Shown here: positions 18,306 to 30,292 of the stretch, piece after piece
Numbering within the stretch: position 1 is the first letter of the stretch
How the letters are laid out: each line of letters begins with the position of its first letter
Assembly (NCBI GenBank): GCA_016182655.1
Contig: JACPGB010000001.1
Span: 62,001 to 126,000, forward strand
Direction: 5' to 3'
DNA from: Deltaproteobacteria bacterium
GTDB taxonomy: Bacteria; Desulfobacterota; GWC2-55-46
Length of the DNA: 64,000 bases
Made by a program: the position numbers and the translations under genes
The notes under the pieces: generated by a model
Seen by the model: the letters and a program-made list of their open reading frames with translations, nothing else
Told to the model about the DNA's origin: nothing
Databases searched by the model: none

Positions 18306-19574
18306 TTACTTTGTTACCTCGTCGGGGTGGGCGATCCTGCCTTTGATGGCTGTTGCCGCGGCTACCGCCGGGTTGGCGAGGTAGACCTCGCTCTTTACGT
18401 CGCCCATCCTGCCGACGAAGTTCCTGTTCGTTGTGGCAAGCGCCCGCTCGCCCGCCGCGAGTATGCCCATGTGGCCGCCGAGGCACGGGCCGCAGGTGGG
18501 CGGGCTTATTATCGCGCCCGCCTTCAGGAATATGTCGAACCAGCCCTTTTTCATCGCCTCGTTGTAGATAAAGGGTGTGGCCGGGATGATTATGAGCCTC
18601 AGGTATTTGGCTATCTTTTTGCCGCGGAGTATTTTGGCGGCTATTTCAAGGTCTTCGAGCCTGCCGTTCGTGCATGAGCCGATGACGACCTGGTCGATCG
18701 AAATATTCTTGACCTCCGAGACGTTCTTGGTGTTCTCGGGCAGATGCGGGCACGCGACCTTGGGCTCTATCTGAGAGCAGTCGTATTCCCTTATTTCCGA
18801 ATAGACCGCGTCCTCGTCGCTCGCATAAAACTTGAAGGGGCGCTCGGCCCTCTTCGTCACATAGGCCTTTGTAGCGGCGTCAGGGGCGATGATGCCGCTC
18901 TTGGCTCCGGCCTCTATCGCCATGTTGCACATCGACAAGCGGGAGTCCATCGAAAGGTTATCGATAGCCCTGCCCGTAAACTCCATCGCCCTGTAGAGCG
19001 CGCCGTCGACACCAATTTCTCCGATGATGTGGAGGATAAGGTCCTTGCCGCTAACCCATTTCCTGAGCCTGCCGTTGAAGACGAACTTCATCGACTCCGG
19101 GACCTTGAACCAGAGCTCGCCGGTTATCATCGCGGCGGCGAGATCCGTGGAACCGACACCCGTTGAGAACGCGCCCAGAGCGCCGTAGGTGCAGGTATGC
19201 GAGTCAGCGCCGATGACGAGGTCACCGGGGACGACGACGCCCCTCTCAGGAAGGAGCGCGTGCTCAACGCCTACTTCTCCGCCTTCGTAGTAGTGCGTGA
19301 GCTTCTGTTCCCTGGCGAACTCGCGTAGGACCTTGCACTGCTCGGCGGACTTTATGTCCTTATTGGGAGTGAAGTGGTCCGGGACGAGGACGACCTTGTT
19401 CCTGTTAAAGACCTTTTTGGCGCCTATGCGTTTGAACTCGCTTATGGCGATGGGGGCGGTGATGTCGTTGCCGAGCGCGATATCGACCTTCGCGTTTATG
19501 AGCTCGCCGGGCGTTACTTCCTTCGCGCCCGCGTGCCTGGCAAGGATCTTTTCAGTAATGGTCATCGGCTTCAT
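18306..19574 (-). CDS. leuC: 3-isopropylmalate dehydratase large subunit, archaeal/thermophile type
   Basis: Aconitase-superfamily 4Fe-4S subunit of 422 residues that isomerises 2- to 3-isopropylmalate with LeuD. It begins [13 protein letters not shown]. Cluster ligands are visible in VIGSCTNGR and CGPCLGGH, with a third Cys in [13 protein letters not shown]. The length of about 420 marks the HacA/LeuC2 (archaeal-like) class and matches the short LeuD. It lies 70 bp downstream of leuA in the same operon. Confidence 0.94.
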   Translation of the reverse strand: MKPMTITEKILARHAGAKEVTPGELINAKVDIALGNDITAPIAISEFKRIGAKKVFNRNKVVLVPDHFTPNKDIKSAEQCKVLREFAREQKLTHYYEGGEVGVEHALLPERGVVVPGDLVIGADSHTCTYGALGAFSTGVGSTDLAAAMITGELWFKVPESMKFVFNGRLRKWVSGKDLILHIIGEIGVDGALYRAMEFTGRAIDNLSMDSRLSMCNMAIEAGAKSGIIAPDAATKAYVTKRAERPFKFYASDEDAVYSEIREYDCSQIEPKVACPHLPENTKNVSEVKNISIDQVVIGSCTNGRLEDLEIAAKILRGKKIAKYLRLIIIPATPFIYNEAMKKGWFDIFLKAGAIISPPTCGPCLGGHMGILAAGERALATTNRNFVGRMGDVKSEVYLANPAVAAATAIKGRIAHPDEVTK

Positions 19575-19644
19575 GGTTCGCGGTCTTCCTCTTCTATGTG
19601 TTATTTTAGCAAGGTGCGGAGACTGACAAATGACAAAACCGATC

Positions 19645-21195
19645 CTAAAGGACGAGGGTTTCCTTCCTGTCCCTCTTCTTGTACTCGAGCCTGTTAAGCG
19701 CGTTTATGTAGGCCTTGGCCGAGGCCACGATTATGTCGGTATGCGAGCCCTGGCCGAGGACGATATTCCCTTCCTCTTCGAGCCGGACAGAGACCTCGCC
19801 CTGCGCGTCGGTCCCGCCGGTGATGGCGTTGACCGAATACTTGAGCAACTTGCTCCTTGTCTTGACGATGCCGGCGATGGTATTGTACGCGGCGTCCACT
19901 GGCCCGTCTCCGGTCCCTTTGGCGGTGACGGCCTTGCCGTCGACCTCGACCGTTACCTCGGCGCTCGGCTGGGTGTCGGTGCCGCCACTGACGTTGAGTT
20001 TTATGAGCTTGTACCTCTCAGGCAGGTCGAGCCTCAAGACCTCGTCCTGTACTATCGCCTCGATGTCCTCGTCAAAGACTTCCTTCTTCTTGTCAGCCAG
20101 GACCTTGAAGCGATCGAAGGCCTTGTCCAGATTTTCGCCCGCGATGTCGTAGCCGAGCTCGGCGAGCCTCGTCTTGAATGCGTGCCTGCCGGAATGCTTG
20201 CCGAGGACGAGAGTGGAACGCGACAGTCCGATGGATTCCGGCCTCATTATCTCGTAAGTCGACTTGTCCTTCAAAAGCCCGTCCTGGTGTATGCCGGACT
20301 CGTGCGCGAAGGCGTTGTCGCCTACTATCGCCTTGTTCGGCTGTACCATGATGCCGGTGATCGACGAGACGAGTCTGCTTGCCGGGTAGAGCTGTTCTGT
20401 CGTTATGTTGGTGTCCATCCCGAGGAGGTCCTTCCTCGTCTTGAATATCATCACTATCTCTTCGAGCGAGCAGTTCCCCGCCCTCTCGCCGATGCCGTTT
20501 ATGGTGCACTCTATCTGGCGCGCGCCGTTTATAGCCGCGGAGAGCGAGTTGGCGACGGACAAACCAAGGTCGTTATGGCAGTGGACGGAGATTATCGCTT
20601 TGCCGATGTTCGGGACGTTCTCCTTTATCCCCTTTATGAGCGCGCCGAACGAATCCGGGAGGGCGTAGCCGACCGTGTCCGGTATGTTTATGGTCGAGGC
20701 CCCGGCATTGATGACCGCCTCGATCACCTCGTAGAGGTACTCGGGCTCGGTGCGGGAGGCGTCCATCGCGGAGAACTCGACGTCGTCGAGGTAGCCGCGC
20801 GCGCGCTCGACCATCTCGACTGCGCGCTTTTTCGCCTCTTCACGGGTGAGCTTGAACTGGTGCTTGAGATGTATTTCAGAGGTGGAGATAAAAGTATGGA
20901 TGCGCGGCCTGGCCGCGCCCTTCAAGGCCCCCCAGGCCGCGTCGATGTCCTCGCTCTTGCACCTTGCGAGACTGCACATGACGGGACCCTCGACCTCGTG
21001 GGCCACGCGGCGGACCGCCTCGAAGTCGCCGGGCGAGCTGAAGGCGAAGCCTGCTTCAATGACGTCGACCCCGAGCTTCGCGAGCTGTCTGGCGACGATT
21101 ATTTTTTCCTCCACGTTCATGGAGGCGCCCGGGGACTGCTCGCCGTCCCTTAAGGTCGTATCGAATATCCTAACCCTTGTGTCGACGTTTTTCAT
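19645..21195 (-). CDS. leuA: 2-isopropylmalate synthase
   Basis: A 516-residue enzyme that condenses acetyl-CoA with 2-oxoisovalerate in the first committed step of leucine synthesis. The N-terminal TIM barrel has [16 protein letters not shown], the metal/substrate site [14 protein letters not shown] and the GIGERAGN loop. The C-terminal LeuA dimer domain (about residues 380-500) provides leucine feedback inhibition in the family. Its start lies 1 bp after the stop of the pssA downstream frame, consistent with a continuous operon. Confidence 0.95.
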   Translation of the reverse strand: MKNVDTRVRIFDTTLRDGEQSPGASMNVEEKIIVARQLAKLGVDVIEAGFAFSSPGDFEAVRRVAHEVEGPVMCSLARCKSEDIDAAWGALKGAARPRIHTFISTSEIHLKHQFKLTREEAKKRAVEMVERARGYLDDVEFSAMDASRTEPEYLYEVIEAVINAGASTINIPDTVGYALPDSFGALIKGIKENVPNIGKAIISVHCHNDLGLSVANSLSAAINGARQIECTINGIGERAGNCSLEEIVMIFKTRKDLLGMDTNITTEQLYPASRLVSSITGIMVQPNKAIVGDNAFAHESGIHQDGLLKDKSTYEIMRPESIGLSRSTLVLGKHSGRHAFKTRLAELGYDIAGENLDKAFDRFKVLADKKKEVFDEDIEAIVQDEVLRLDLPERYKLIKLNVSGGTDTQPSAEVTVEVDGKAVTAKGTGDGPVDAAYNTIAGIVKTRSKLLKYSVNAITGGTDAQGEVSVRLEEEGNIVLGQGSHTDIIVASAKAYINALNRLEYKKRDRKETLVL

Positions 21196-21196
21196 A

Positions 21197-21526
21197 TCAG
21201 TGTTTGTGGGCCTCTTTGGGCTCCTTTTTATCGTTCTTGTAAGGTTTGTACGGCACCTTTGCCGGGAGCTTCTTTCTCCTGTCGTAAAGCGTCGTGATGG
21301 GGCCCGATATCACATACCCGAGCGTGAGTATGAAGAGCATCACGACGGGCTGGGCCGCTATCACGATAAGGAGGAATATGAGCCCTACGAGGAGCCTGAA
21401 TGGCATCCTCTGCGAGGGATTAAGCTCCTTGAAACTGTAGAACTTTACGTTGCTTATCATGAGGAACGCAAGGGCGTATACGAGTATAAGCACGGTTATG
21501 TGCTTGACCATCTCCTCGCCCCGGAT
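21197..21526 (-). pseudogene. pssA: C-terminal part of phosphatidylserine synthase, out of frame with the N-terminal part
   Basis: This frame encodes the normal PssA C-terminus: hydrophobic [20 protein letters not shown], then a YSFKELNPSQRMPFRLL loop, two more helices and a His/Lys-rich tail (KKEPKEAHKH). It is in a different frame from the N-terminal part (21496-21939). The conserved middle (a GLPIP-containing segment in PssA proteins as I recall the family) is absent. An internal loss of about 100 bp that is not a multiple of three would explain this. The breakpoint is near 21515. An assembly or sequencing error cannot be excluded. Confidence 0.7.
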
Positions 21527-21939
21527 TCTATCGTCGTTATCTGCACATTGAACCGCGCAAGCCTCAATGCACCGCAGACGACGAAAAGAAAGGCGGCCAG
21601 CCACCCGTACCTGCCGAAGGGGCGCAATGCCCATGTGAATATGAGGACGCCCGGGGCGAGCCCGAAGGCGACAAGGTCGGCCAACGAGTCGTACTCGACC
21701 CCGAACTTGGAGGACGAGCCGGTGAGCCTCGCAACCCTGCCGTCGAGGCCGTCGAGGACCGCCGAGATGATTATGGCGATGGCCGCCCTCTCGAAGTTGC
21801 CGTCGAGCGAGGCTATGATGGAATAGAACCCTCCGAAGAGGCTCGCCGAGGTTATGAGGTTCGGAAGGAGGTATACCCCCTTCTTTATCCTCATCTTCTT
21901 CCTGCCGGTCTCTTCAGGCTGTATCTCGTTATCGAGCAT
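21496..21939 (-). CDS. pssA: phosphatidylserine synthase, N-terminal part (disrupted gene)
   Basis: CDP-alcohol phosphatidyltransferase that would make phosphatidylserine from CDP-diacylglycerol and serine. The catalytic motif D-G-x2-D-G-x2-A-R-x8-G-x3-D-x3-D is intact ([10 protein letters not shown] ... GVEYDSLAD). After [14 protein letters not shown] the frame runs into an unrelated GARRWSST and a stop, while the family C-terminus continues in another frame. The product, about 147 residues, lacks the last helices. It overlaps the psd stop by 11 bp and sits in the ilv-psd-pssA-leuA order. Either a pseudogene or an assembly artefact; the lipid pathway needs an intact copy. Confidence 0.75.
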   Translation of the reverse strand: MLDNEIQPEETGRKKMRIKKGVYLLPNLITSASLFGGFYSIIASLDGNFERAAIAIIISAVLDGLDGRVARLTGSSSKFGVEYDSLADLVAFGLAPGVLIFTWALRPFGRYGWLAAFLFVVCGALRLARFNVQITTIESGARRWSST

Positions 21940-22570
21940 TCCAGTACCCCAGTATTGAGGACCCTGCCTTTACCTTGTCCCCGACCTTTACGGAGACCCG
22001 GCAGTCGGTCGGAAGGTATACGTCCACCCTTGAGCCGAAACGTATGAGCCCGAACCTCTCGCCTTTTTTAAGGCTTACGCCCTGCTTCACCCTGCAGACT
22101 ATACGCCGCGCTATGAGCCCGGCTATCTGGTTGAAGGCGTACCTCTTGCCGTTCGCGGCCTGCATGATGAGCGCGTTCTGCTCGTTCAAAAGGGATGCCT
22201 TGTCGAGCGAGGCGTTGAAGAACTTGCCCGGGTTGTAGATGATGTCGAGGACCCTGCCCGCGGCCGGCGACCTGTTCACGTGGACGTTGAAGACGTTCAT
22301 GAAGATGCTTATCTTCATCGCCTCGGTCTTTAAGAGACGCTCATCCCTCATGCGCTCGACCTTGATGACCCTGCCGTCGGCCGGGCTCACGATGGAGTCC
22401 CTGTCGGAGGGGACATCCCTCTCCGGGTCCCTGAAGAACGCGACGACGAAGACGGCGAGCGGGACGAGGATGAACTCAAGCCACCACAGGCCCAGAAGCC
22501 AGGCTACTATTACGCAGAAGAGGGCTATCGCTATGAACGGCGCGCCCTCTTTCGCAATTGGAATGCGCAT
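21929..22570 (-). CDS. psd: phosphatidylserine decarboxylase proenzyme, short type
   Basis: Pyruvoyl enzyme of 213 residues that converts phosphatidylserine to phosphatidylethanolamine at the membrane. Two N-terminal helices (about 13-45) are followed by the PADGRV motif, [11 protein letters not shown] and the self-cleavage site seen as [11 protein letters not shown] near residue 180. There the Ser becomes the pyruvoyl group. The 210-residue length and GS context match the short archaeal/Gram-positive-like class, as in Geobacter. It follows ilvC by 46 bp, a gap that holds a GC-rich hairpin without a T-tract. Confidence 0.94.
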   Translation of the reverse strand: MRIPIAKEGAPFIAIALFCVIVAWLLGLWWLEFILVPLAVFVVAFFRDPERDVPSDRDSIVSPADGRVIKVERMRDERLLKTEAMKISIFMNVFNVHVNRSPAAGRVLDIIYNPGKFFNASLDKASLLNEQNALIMQAANGKRYAFNQIAGLIARRIVCRVKQGVSLKKGERFGLIRFGSRVDVYLPTDCRVSVKVGDKVKAGSSILGYWNAR

Positions 22571-22616
22571 GGATGTATTTATCGTATCCCCGGCGGAAAA
22601 AGAGCCGGGGGCCTTC

Positions 22617-24175
<1,559 letters not shown>

Positions 24176-24184
24176 CGGACCTCC

Positions 24185-25888
24185 CTAAACCAGAAGCATC
24201 TTGTTCAAAGGCTGGCCAGCCGGGACCATCGGGTAGACGCATTCGGCCGGGTCGACCTTGAAGTCCATTATGACCGGCCTGTCCTTTACGGCCATCGCCT
24301 CTTTTATGACACCCTCGACCTCGGCCGGGGTCTTGGCGCGTAGCCCCACGGCCCCGTAGGCCTCCGCGAGCTTGACGAAGTCAGGCGCGACGGAAACGCA
24401 AGTATGAGAGTAGCGCTTGTTGTAGAAAAACTCCTGCCACTGCCTGACCATGCCGAGGACCATGTTGTTAAGTATCGCGATCTTCAACGGCAGTTTGTAC
24501 TGCACGGCTGTGGCGAGCTCCTGTATGTTCATCTGGATCGACCCGTCTCCGGCGATCCCTATGACGGTTGAGTCCGGGCAGGCTATCTGCGCGCCTATGG
24601 CCGCGGGAAAACCGAACCCCATGGTGCCGAGGCCGCCGGAGGTGATGAAGGTCCGGGGCCTGTCGTACTTGAAGAACTGCGCGGCCCACATCTGGTTCTG
24701 TCCGACCTCGGTCGTGACGATGGCGTCGCCCTTTGTCGCTTCAAAGAGCTTCTCGATGACGTACTGCGGCTTTATCTTGCCCTTGGGCTCGAACTTGTAC
24801 GAGAGCTGATGCGTGTCGTTCCATAACTTGAGTTGACCGTGCCAGCCCTTGAGCCCGTCCTTATAGGCCTTCAAATCCTTCTGGGCCGGGATGAGCTTTA
24901 TCATTTCCTTGAGCACGTCCCTCACGTCGCCGACGATCGGGATATCGACCTTCACGTTCTTGCTGATAGAGGTGGGGTCGATGTCTATGTGGACTATACC
25001 CGCGTACTGGGCAAACTCGTCTATCTTGCCCGTGACCCTGTCGTCGAAGCGCGCGCCTATGGCGATAAGGCAATCCGTGTTCATGACAGCCATGTTCGCG
25101 CAGTATGTCCCGTGCATCCCGAGCATTCCCATGAATAACGGGTGCGTGCCGGGGAATCCCCCGAGCCCCATGAGCGTCGTAGTGGCCGGGATGTTGAGCT
25201 TGGTCGTAAAGTTTTTGAGCTCCTCGGCGGCGTTCGACAATATCACGCCCCCTCCGGCGTAGACGACCGGCCTTTTGGCCGAGAGGATAAAGTCCATCGC
25301 CTTCTTTATCTGCCCCGGGTGTCCCTTGTAGTTAGGCTGATAGCTCTCTATGTGGACCTTGTCCGGGTACTTTAATTCGCACGGGGCGTTCAGCACGTCC
25401 TTCGGCAGGTCGACGAGCACCGGCCCCGGCCTCCCGGTAGTCGCAATATAGAACGCCTCTTTTATGATCCTCTGGAGGTCCTTTATGTCCTTGACGAGAT
25501 AGTTGTGCTTTGTGCAGGGCCTCGTTATGCCGACTATGTCCGCCTCCTGGAAGGCGTCGTTGCCGATGAGCGCGGTCGGCACCTGTCCGGTAAAGACGAC
25601 CAGCGGGACCGAGTCCATATAGGCGGTCGCAATGCCTGTCACGGTATTTGTCGCGCCGGGGCCGGATGTCACGAGGACGACCCCGGGCCTGCCGGTCGCG
25701 CGCGCGTAGCCGTCGGCCATGTGGACCGCGCCCTGCTCGTGCCTGACGAGTATGTGGTTTAGCTTGGAGTCATAGAGCGCGTCGTAGACGGGCAGTACCG
25801 CGCCGCCGGGGAATCCGAATATCGTGTCGACGCCTTCCTTAAGAAGGCACTCTATGAAGACTTCTGCGCCGTTTTTTTTGGTTTCCAT
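24185..25888 (-). CDS. ilvB: acetolactate synthase large (catalytic) subunit
   Basis: ThDP-dependent enzyme of 567 residues that makes acetolactate or acetohydroxybutyrate. It shows [14 protein letters not shown] with the ThDP-activating Glu region ([18 protein letters not shown]), a central FAD-binding domain, and the ThDP/Mg motif [20 protein letters not shown] near residue 430. The open frame extends 38 codons upstream into ilvD. ATG 25888 gives the usual [11 protein letters not shown] start and lies 21 bp after the ilvD stop. Confidence 0.96.
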   Translation of the reverse strand: METKKNGAEVFIECLLKEGVDTIFGFPGGAVLPVYDALYDSKLNHILVRHEQGAVHMADGYARATGRPGVVLVTSGPGATNTVTGIATAYMDSVPLVVFTGQVPTALIGNDAFQEADIVGITRPCTKHNYLVKDIKDLQRIIKEAFYIATTGRPGPVLVDLPKDVLNAPCELKYPDKVHIESYQPNYKGHPGQIKKAMDFILSAKRPVVYAGGGVILSNAAEELKNFTTKLNIPATTTLMGLGGFPGTHPLFMGMLGMHGTYCANMAVMNTDCLIAIGARFDDRVTGKIDEFAQYAGIVHIDIDPTSISKNVKVDIPIVGDVRDVLKEMIKLIPAQKDLKAYKDGLKGWHGQLKLWNDTHQLSYKFEPKGKIKPQYVIEKLFEATKGDAIVTTEVGQNQMWAAQFFKYDRPRTFITSGGLGTMGFGFPAAIGAQIACPDSTVIGIAGDGSIQMNIQELATAVQYKLPLKIAILNNMVLGMVRQWQEFFYNKRYSHTCVSVAPDFVKLAEAYGAVGLRAKTPAEVEGVIKEAMAVKDRPVIMDFKVDPAECVYPMVPAGQPLNKMLLV

Positions 25889-25908
25889 GATAATAGGGTT
25901 CTCTTGTT

Positions 25909-27567
25909 TTATTTCAGCACCGCTCCCGTATTTGCCGATGTGACTACCTTCGCGTATCTCGATAACCACCCGCTCTTTATCTTCGGTGCGGGAGGCGTCC
26001 ACGACTTCTTTCTCTCGGCGAGCTCAGTCTCACTTACCTTAAGCTCCAAAGACCTTTTGTGTATGTCGAGCTCTATGGTATCGCCTTCTTTTATGAAGGC
26101 TATTGGGCCGCCTTCGGCGGCCTCGGGCGAGATGTGCCCGACGCAAGGCCCTCTTGTGCCGCCGGAGAACCTGCCGTCGGTTATAAGCGCGACGGAATCC
26201 CCGAGCCCCATGCCCATGAGGGTCGCCGTAGGCGCGAGCATCTCCCTCATGCCGGGGCCTCCTCTGGGTCCCTCGTACCTTATGACGATGACCTCGCCGC
26301 CCTTGATGGTGCGGGCGAGTATCGCCTTCATGGCGGCCTCTTCGGAATCGAATACCCGGGCCTTGCCCGTGAACTTCATCATCTTCTCGCTTACGCCGGA
26401 CTGCTTCACTACCGCGCCAAGAGGCGCGATGTTGCCCTTCAATACGGCTATGCCGCCCTCTGCGTGGTAGGCATCGCTCAGCGGCTTTATTACCTTCGAA
26501 TCGATATAGTCGACCCCTTCTATTATCGCCTTTACCCTCTTCCCCGATACCGTCGGGTTGTCTTTAATGGATGCTTCGAGCCTTTTGAGTATCGCGCCTA
26601 TGCCGCCGGCCCAATGGAGGTCTTCCATGTAGTATTCGCCGACCGGCTCAAGAGACGTTATGTGAGGCGTCTCAAGGCTCAGCTTATCAAAGGTCTCAAG
26701 CGGGAGCTTCACCCCGGCCTCGTGCGCTATGGCGAGGAGGTGCAATACAGTGTTGGACGAGCCGCCGAGGGCAAGGTCGGCCCTTATGGCGTTCTCGAAG
26801 GCCGCTCTGGTCAGGATCTTCCTCGGGGTGACGTTCTTTTTAACGAGCTCGACTACGCGAACGCCGCTGTCGAACGCGATACGCCTCTTGTCCGCCGAGT
26901 TGGCGAGCGCCGTCCCGCACCAGGGGAGGCTCATGCCCAGGACTTCGGTCAGGCAGTTCATTGTGTTCGCGGTGTACAGGCCCTGGCAGGAGCCGGCTCC
27001 GGGGCACGCGCCGGTCTCGCAGGCGTCGAGCTCGTCCCTGGTTATCTCCCCGGCCCTGAACCGCCCCATCGCCTCAAATGTATTTCTTATGAACGAGGTG
27101 CGCTTGCCCCTGAACCTTCCGGTCATCATGGGGCCGGCGGTGACGACTATGGTTGGGATGTCAAGACGAGCCGCGGCCATGAGCATGCCGGGCGTGATCT
27201 TGTCGCAGTTGGTGAGGAGGATGAGGCCGTCGAAGGCGTGCGCCTCGGCGACACTCTCGACCATGTCGGCTATAAGCTCCCTCGAAGGGAGCGAGTAATG
27301 CATTCCCTTGTGCCCCATGGCTATGCCGTCGCATATGCCGGGGAGACCGAAGAGCATCGGGTAGCCTCCGCCCGTATGCACCCCTTTTTCTATGAACCTC
27401 TCCAGGTCCCTCATCCCGATGTGCCCCGGTATGAGGTCTGTAAAGCTCGTGGCGACCCCTATGAAGGGCTTCTTCATCTCGCCCTTCGGGATCCCCGTCG
27501 CGTACATGAGGGCCCTGTGCGGGACCCTCTCAAGTCCCTTCTTGATCCTGTCGCTTCTCGTCGGCAT
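25909..27567 (-). CDS. ilvD: dihydroxy-acid dehydratase
   Basis: Fe-S dehydratase of 552 residues in the IlvD/Edd family that makes the 2-oxo acids of valine and isoleucine. Cluster Cys are seen in [11 protein letters not shown] and [20 protein letters not shown], with a further conserved Cys in [12 protein letters not shown]. The substrate Ser region GRFSGGTRG is present. The length is typical. It lies 33 bp behind the DUF465 gene in the operon. Confidence 0.96.
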   Translation of the reverse strand: MPTRSDRIKKGLERVPHRALMYATGIPKGEMKKPFIGVATSFTDLIPGHIGMRDLERFIEKGVHTGGGYPMLFGLPGICDGIAMGHKGMHYSLPSRELIADMVESVAEAHAFDGLILLTNCDKITPGMLMAAARLDIPTIVVTAGPMMTGRFRGKRTSFIRNTFEAMGRFRAGEITRDELDACETGACPGAGSCQGLYTANTMNCLTEVLGMSLPWCGTALANSADKRRIAFDSGVRVVELVKKNVTPRKILTRAAFENAIRADLALGGSSNTVLHLLAIAHEAGVKLPLETFDKLSLETPHITSLEPVGEYYMEDLHWAGGIGAILKRLEASIKDNPTVSGKRVKAIIEGVDYIDSKVIKPLSDAYHAEGGIAVLKGNIAPLGAVVKQSGVSEKMMKFTGKARVFDSEEAAMKAILARTIKGGEVIVIRYEGPRGGPGMREMLAPTATLMGMGLGDSVALITDGRFSGGTRGPCVGHISPEAAEGGPIAFIKEGDTIELDIHKRSLELKVSETELAERKKSWTPPAPKIKSGWLSRYAKVVTSANTGAVLK

Positions 27568-27600
27568 CGATTAAATATTACAGCCCCGGCTGTCCCCTCT

Positions 27601-27825
27601 CTATCCCTTCGCCCTCGCCTTCGAGATCCTCTGCTCCATCTCGTCCTTGAGCGCGAGCTTCAGCTTCTTCAACCTGTTCTTCTCGACCGTCTCCGCGGCG
27701 CTTAAGCGCGGTTTTTTCTCCATTCTCTCAAGCTTGTTCTCGTAATCCTTATGGGCCTTGTATGCCTTCTTGAAATCCGCGTCCTCATCGAGAAGCTTTC
27801 TAACCACCTCGTCCTGGATTTCCAT
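27601..27825 (-). CDS. DUF465 / YdcH-like small coiled-coil protein
   Basis: A 74-residue, highly charged helical protein. The pattern DEDADFKKAYKAHKDYENKL followed by LKKLKLALKDEMEQRI matches the DUF465/YdcH family (H-x-x-L and LKKxKLxLKDE signatures). Its cellular role is not established. AAAGGAGG lies 5 bp before the ATG, a strong start. It is the first gene after the promoter at 27971-27999 and immediately precedes ilvD, so it leads the branched-chain amino acid operon. Confidence 0.85.
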   Translation of the reverse strand: MEIQDEVVRKLLDEDADFKKAYKAHKDYENKLERMEKKPRLSAAETVEKNRLKKLKLALKDEMEQRISKARAKG

Positions 27826-27970
27826 AAAAGGCCTCCTTTCGGAATCAAGAGATTATCGCCGTCTTCTAACGATACGCCATCCAGCCTCCCGGCATCCATT
27901 TCGCCCGTCACGGCCTTTTTCAATAAATACGCCACCGGCCATAAATAAGCGAAAATACACTCATTTTTTA

Positions 27971-27999
27971 ATATTAACCCAACGGGTATGTGTTGTCAA
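27971..27999 (-). promoter_or_regulatory. strong sigma-70-like promoter of the ydcH-ilv-leu operon
   Basis: On the minus strand, TTGACA (27994-27999), a 17-bp spacer and TAATAT (27971-27976), a near-consensus match. Transcription would start near 27964, giving a leader of about 140 nt before the DUF465 start. The leader shows no T-box or obvious Leu/Ile/Val-rich attenuator peptide. A GTG-started frame (27935) with a protein-like stretch overlaps the DUF465 gene but is not convincing. Confidence 0.75.
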
Positions 28000-28012
28000 T
28001 AATCGATATTCC

Positions 28013-28052
28013 CCTTTGATTTCAGGGAAAAGGCAAAATGAAATCAAGGGAA
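28013..28052 (-). other. inverted repeat behind tsaB
   Basis: TTGATTTCA and TGAAATCAA arms (about 9 bp, extended by C/G-rich flanks) surround a 14-base loop between the tsaB stop and the ilv promoter. A second short inverted repeat (GACTTTAAG/CTTAAAAGTC, 28068-28088) lies closer to tsaB. They may end the upstream transcript or act as an operator; neither has a clear T-tract. Confidence 0.45.
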
Positions 28053-28092
28053 AGTGTAGGATTATAGACTTTAAGTCCTTAAAAGTCCACAA

Positions 28093-28800
28093 CTATTTGG
28101 GCTTTGGGTTATTCGCCTTTATCTCGGCCTCGGATCTGCGGAGATAGACGGGAATGAGGTCTTTGGGGTCTCTGTGAAAGTCATCGATTGCAAGGAGGGC
28201 GATGTTCGAGGCCCTTATGCGCCATAACGCCTCGGGTGCGAATGACGCGAGCGCGACCTTTTCTCTCAAGAGATCGCCGTAGACCTTTAGCCCGTCCCCG
28301 ATAAAAATCGGGGGCGAAGGCAGACTCAATGACGCGAGCGCGTCTACGAGGGCCTGGGGCGAGAGGGCCGCTTCAGGCATGAGTTCTTTTATCCCTCCGC
28401 CCGAGAGGTCAAATAGCGCGGAGTAGACCTCGCCCTTTCGCGCATCCAACACGGCACAGACAGGTCGGGCTGAGTACGGGAGGTTCATAGAGAGCGCCTT
28501 CAAGGTGGATACGCCCGCGGCCTTCTTGCCGGCAGACCAAGCGAGCCCCTTTACGGCTGAAACGCCTATCCGGATGCCCGTGAACGAGCCGGGGCCGTTC
28601 GTGACGGCGAAGAGGTCGACTTCGCTTATCGACCTGTTTAACGAAGAGAGAAAGGAGTCTATGGACTTAAGGAGCCACTCGGCGTGTACCCCGGCTTCCG
28701 AGACGGTCAGTTCCGCCACGAGCCTGTTATCGGAGAACAGGGCTATGGAGCCGGATGGAGAGGAGGTGTCTATGGCGAGTATGTTCAAGTGCAGCCTCAC
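28093..28800 (-). CDS. tsaB: tRNA t6A37 threonylcarbamoyladenosine modification protein TsaB
   Basis: ASKHA-fold protein of 235 residues that partners TsaD and TsaE in making t6A in ANN-decoding tRNAs. It has ILAIDTSSPSGSIAL at the N-terminus, a TNGPGSFTGIRIGVSAVKGL motif and AVLDARKGEVYSALF. It lies downstream of rseP, separated by a 127-bp palindromic repeat. The frame begins with a four-residue overhang (MRLH) before the family start; an alternative start a few codons in is possible. Confidence 0.9.
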   Translation of the reverse strand: MRLHLNILAIDTSSPSGSIALFSDNRLVAELTVSEAGVHAEWLLKSIDSFLSSLNRSISEVDLFAVTNGPGSFTGIRIGVSAVKGLAWSAGKKAAGVSTLKALSMNLPYSARPVCAVLDARKGEVYSALFDLSGGGIKELMPEAALSPQALVDALASLSLPSPPIFIGDGLKVYGDLLREKVALASFAPEALWRIRASNIALLAIDDFHRDPKDLIPVYLRRSEAEIKANNPKPK

Positions 28801-28854
28801 TACCGAAAAGGAGGGGAAGGATGACTAAAGCACCAGATTCACTTATGGCTATCT

Positions 28855-28981
28855 CTAAAAATTAGGAATTTTTTCTGAGGTCAAGGAAGGGCGGAAATAA
28901 AAGGCGGAGCATATGTGGTTAATATGTGAGCACTTTTATTTCCGACCTGACGCAGAGATCAGGAAAAATAACAATTTTTAG
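28855..28981. repeat. palindromic repeat family 1, copy A (no insert)
   Basis: A 127-bp element with terminal inverted arms (CTAAAAATT at the left, AATTTTTAG at the right, extended by TTTTTTCTGA/TCAGGAAAAA). Inner arms are GGAAATAAAA/TTTTATTTCC, and a core AGCATAT...ATATGTGAGC also pairs. It begins one base after the rseP stop codon and ends 54 bp before tsaB. Copies B (49302-49511) and C (53662-53875) are closely similar but carry an extra module where this copy reads GCAGAGATCAGG. Confidence 0.9.
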
Positions 28982-28982
28982 A

Positions 28983-30284
28983 CTATCCTAAAATCCTGAA
29001 GATGTCGTTATAGGTCACAAGCACCATGAGCGCGACAAGGAGCGCGATGCCTATCTGCTGGGCGATAGTCATGAACTTCTCGCTGAGCGGCTTGCCCTTT
29101 ATAGACTCTATGGCGAAAAAGAGTATGTGGCCTCCGTCGAGGACCGGTATGGGGAAGAGGTTTATTATTCCCAGCTGTAGGCTCAGGAACGCTACGAGCG
29201 ACAGGAGGTCGGAGATCCCGGATTCAGCGGCCTTGCCCGCGACCTGCGCTATCATTATCGGGCCGCCGAGAGTCTTCAAGGAATACTTGCCAAGGACGAG
29301 CCCCTTGATGACGGAGATGAGCCTTTCGGTCATCTCTATCGACGAGACGACACCTTTTTTGACCGATTCGAAAAAGCCGTACCTCCGGAGTACCTGTTCG
29401 TCCTTCCTGCCTATGCCGACGAGATAGACGTCGGCCTCCTTGTTGTGCTTCGGCGTTATCTCGAATGTAAGCCTTTTACCGTTCCTCTCGATCAGAAAGG
29501 TCTTCTTCTCTCCGCTCTTGTGGATTATCTCCTCGAGCTCGGCCCAGTGGACTATCTTTCTGCCGTCGACCTCGAGTATCAAGTCTCCGGGCTGTATGCC
29601 CGCTTCCTTTGCCGGATAACCGCTGGCGACGTCGCCTATGACGGGCTTCATGGGCGGGAACATGCCGCCGTAGCCCGCGCCCGTCTCAAGCGTCGGCTCC
29701 GGGACGATGGTGATTACCTTCTCTTCATTGTTACGGAGTATCTTAAGATGGACCGGAGACTTCGGGTGCTCGGCGAGCTCGGTAAGCAGCACCTCCCAAT
29801 TCATTATCGCGTGCTCGTCCGCGGATTCAATTATATCTCCCCTCTGTATCCCGGCCTTTGCCGCGGGTTCATTGGGGAGCACGTACCCGACTACCGGCTT
29901 ATCATCGAGATAAGCCGGCACCTGTATGCCTATCATATAGATCACCGGAAGGAGGAGCGCGGCGAGGAGGAGGTTCATTATGGGCCCTGCCGCGACTATA
30001 GCGGCCCTCTTTGCAACGGGCTTGTGCGTGAAAGACCTCTCCTTGTCCCTCTCGGAGATCTCTTCGCCCGGGGCCTCGCCGACCATCTTCACATAGCCGC
30101 CGAGCGGCAGGAGCGATATCCTGTACTCGGTCTCTCCCCTTTTTATCCCGATGAGCTTCGGGCCGAATCCGAGAGAGAACTTCTCGACACCCACGCCGGA
30201 GAGTTTGGCCACCATGAAATGGCCGAGCTCGTGTATGAAAATAAGTATGCCGAGTACGATTATGAACGAAATGAATGTCGTCAT
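28983..30284 (-). CDS. rseP: site-2 intramembrane protease RseP
   Basis: Zinc metalloprotease of 433 residues in the inner membrane that cleaves anti-sigma factors and remnant signal peptides. HELGH lies in helix 1 (about residue 18) and LDGGH in the C-terminal core (about residue 385). Two periplasmic PDZ domains are visible near residues 125-190 (VLPNEPAAKAGIQRGDI) and 205-270 (VASGYPAKEAGIQPGDLI). The stop is followed at once by repeat copy A. It lies 8 bp after dxr. Confidence 0.94.
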   Translation of the reverse strand: MTTFISFIIVLGILIFIHELGHFMVAKLSGVGVEKFSLGFGPKLIGIKRGETEYRISLLPLGGYVKMVGEAPGEEISERDKERSFTHKPVAKRAAIVAAGPIMNLLLAALLLPVIYMIGIQVPAYLDDKPVVGYVLPNEPAAKAGIQRGDIIESADEHAIMNWEVLLTELAEHPKSPVHLKILRNNEEKVITIVPEPTLETGAGYGGMFPPMKPVIGDVASGYPAKEAGIQPGDLILEVDGRKIVHWAELEEIIHKSGEKKTFLIERNGKRLTFEITPKHNKEADVYLVGIGRKDEQVLRRYGFFESVKKGVVSSIEMTERLISVIKGLVLGKYSLKTLGGPIMIAQVAGKAAESGISDLLSLVAFLSLQLGIINLFPIPVLDGGHILFFAIESIKGKPLSEKFMTIAQQIGIALLVALMVLVTYNDIFRILG

Positions 30285-30292
30285 TTAGCTGT

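Noticed and set aside
19630-21153. 507-codon plus-strand open frame opposite leuA
   Set aside because: It is an antisense shadow of a clear leuA; the translation is Arg/Val/Leu-rich with no family and no ribosome site. The same applies to long antisense frames opposite ilvD (26059-27705), the GGDEF-EAL gene (6169-7485), ntrX (57997-59196) and ntrY (59940-61238).
22590-22612. Terminator between ilvC and psd
   Set aside because: There is a GC-rich hairpin, but the bases after it on the minus strand are not a T-tract and the genes are a usual operon pair.
27702-27935. Leader frame before the ilv operon (possible attenuator peptide)
   Set aside because: It starts at GTG without a ribosome site, is not enriched in Leu/Ile/Val runs and overlaps the DUF465 gene in another frame; no terminator/antiterminator pair seen.
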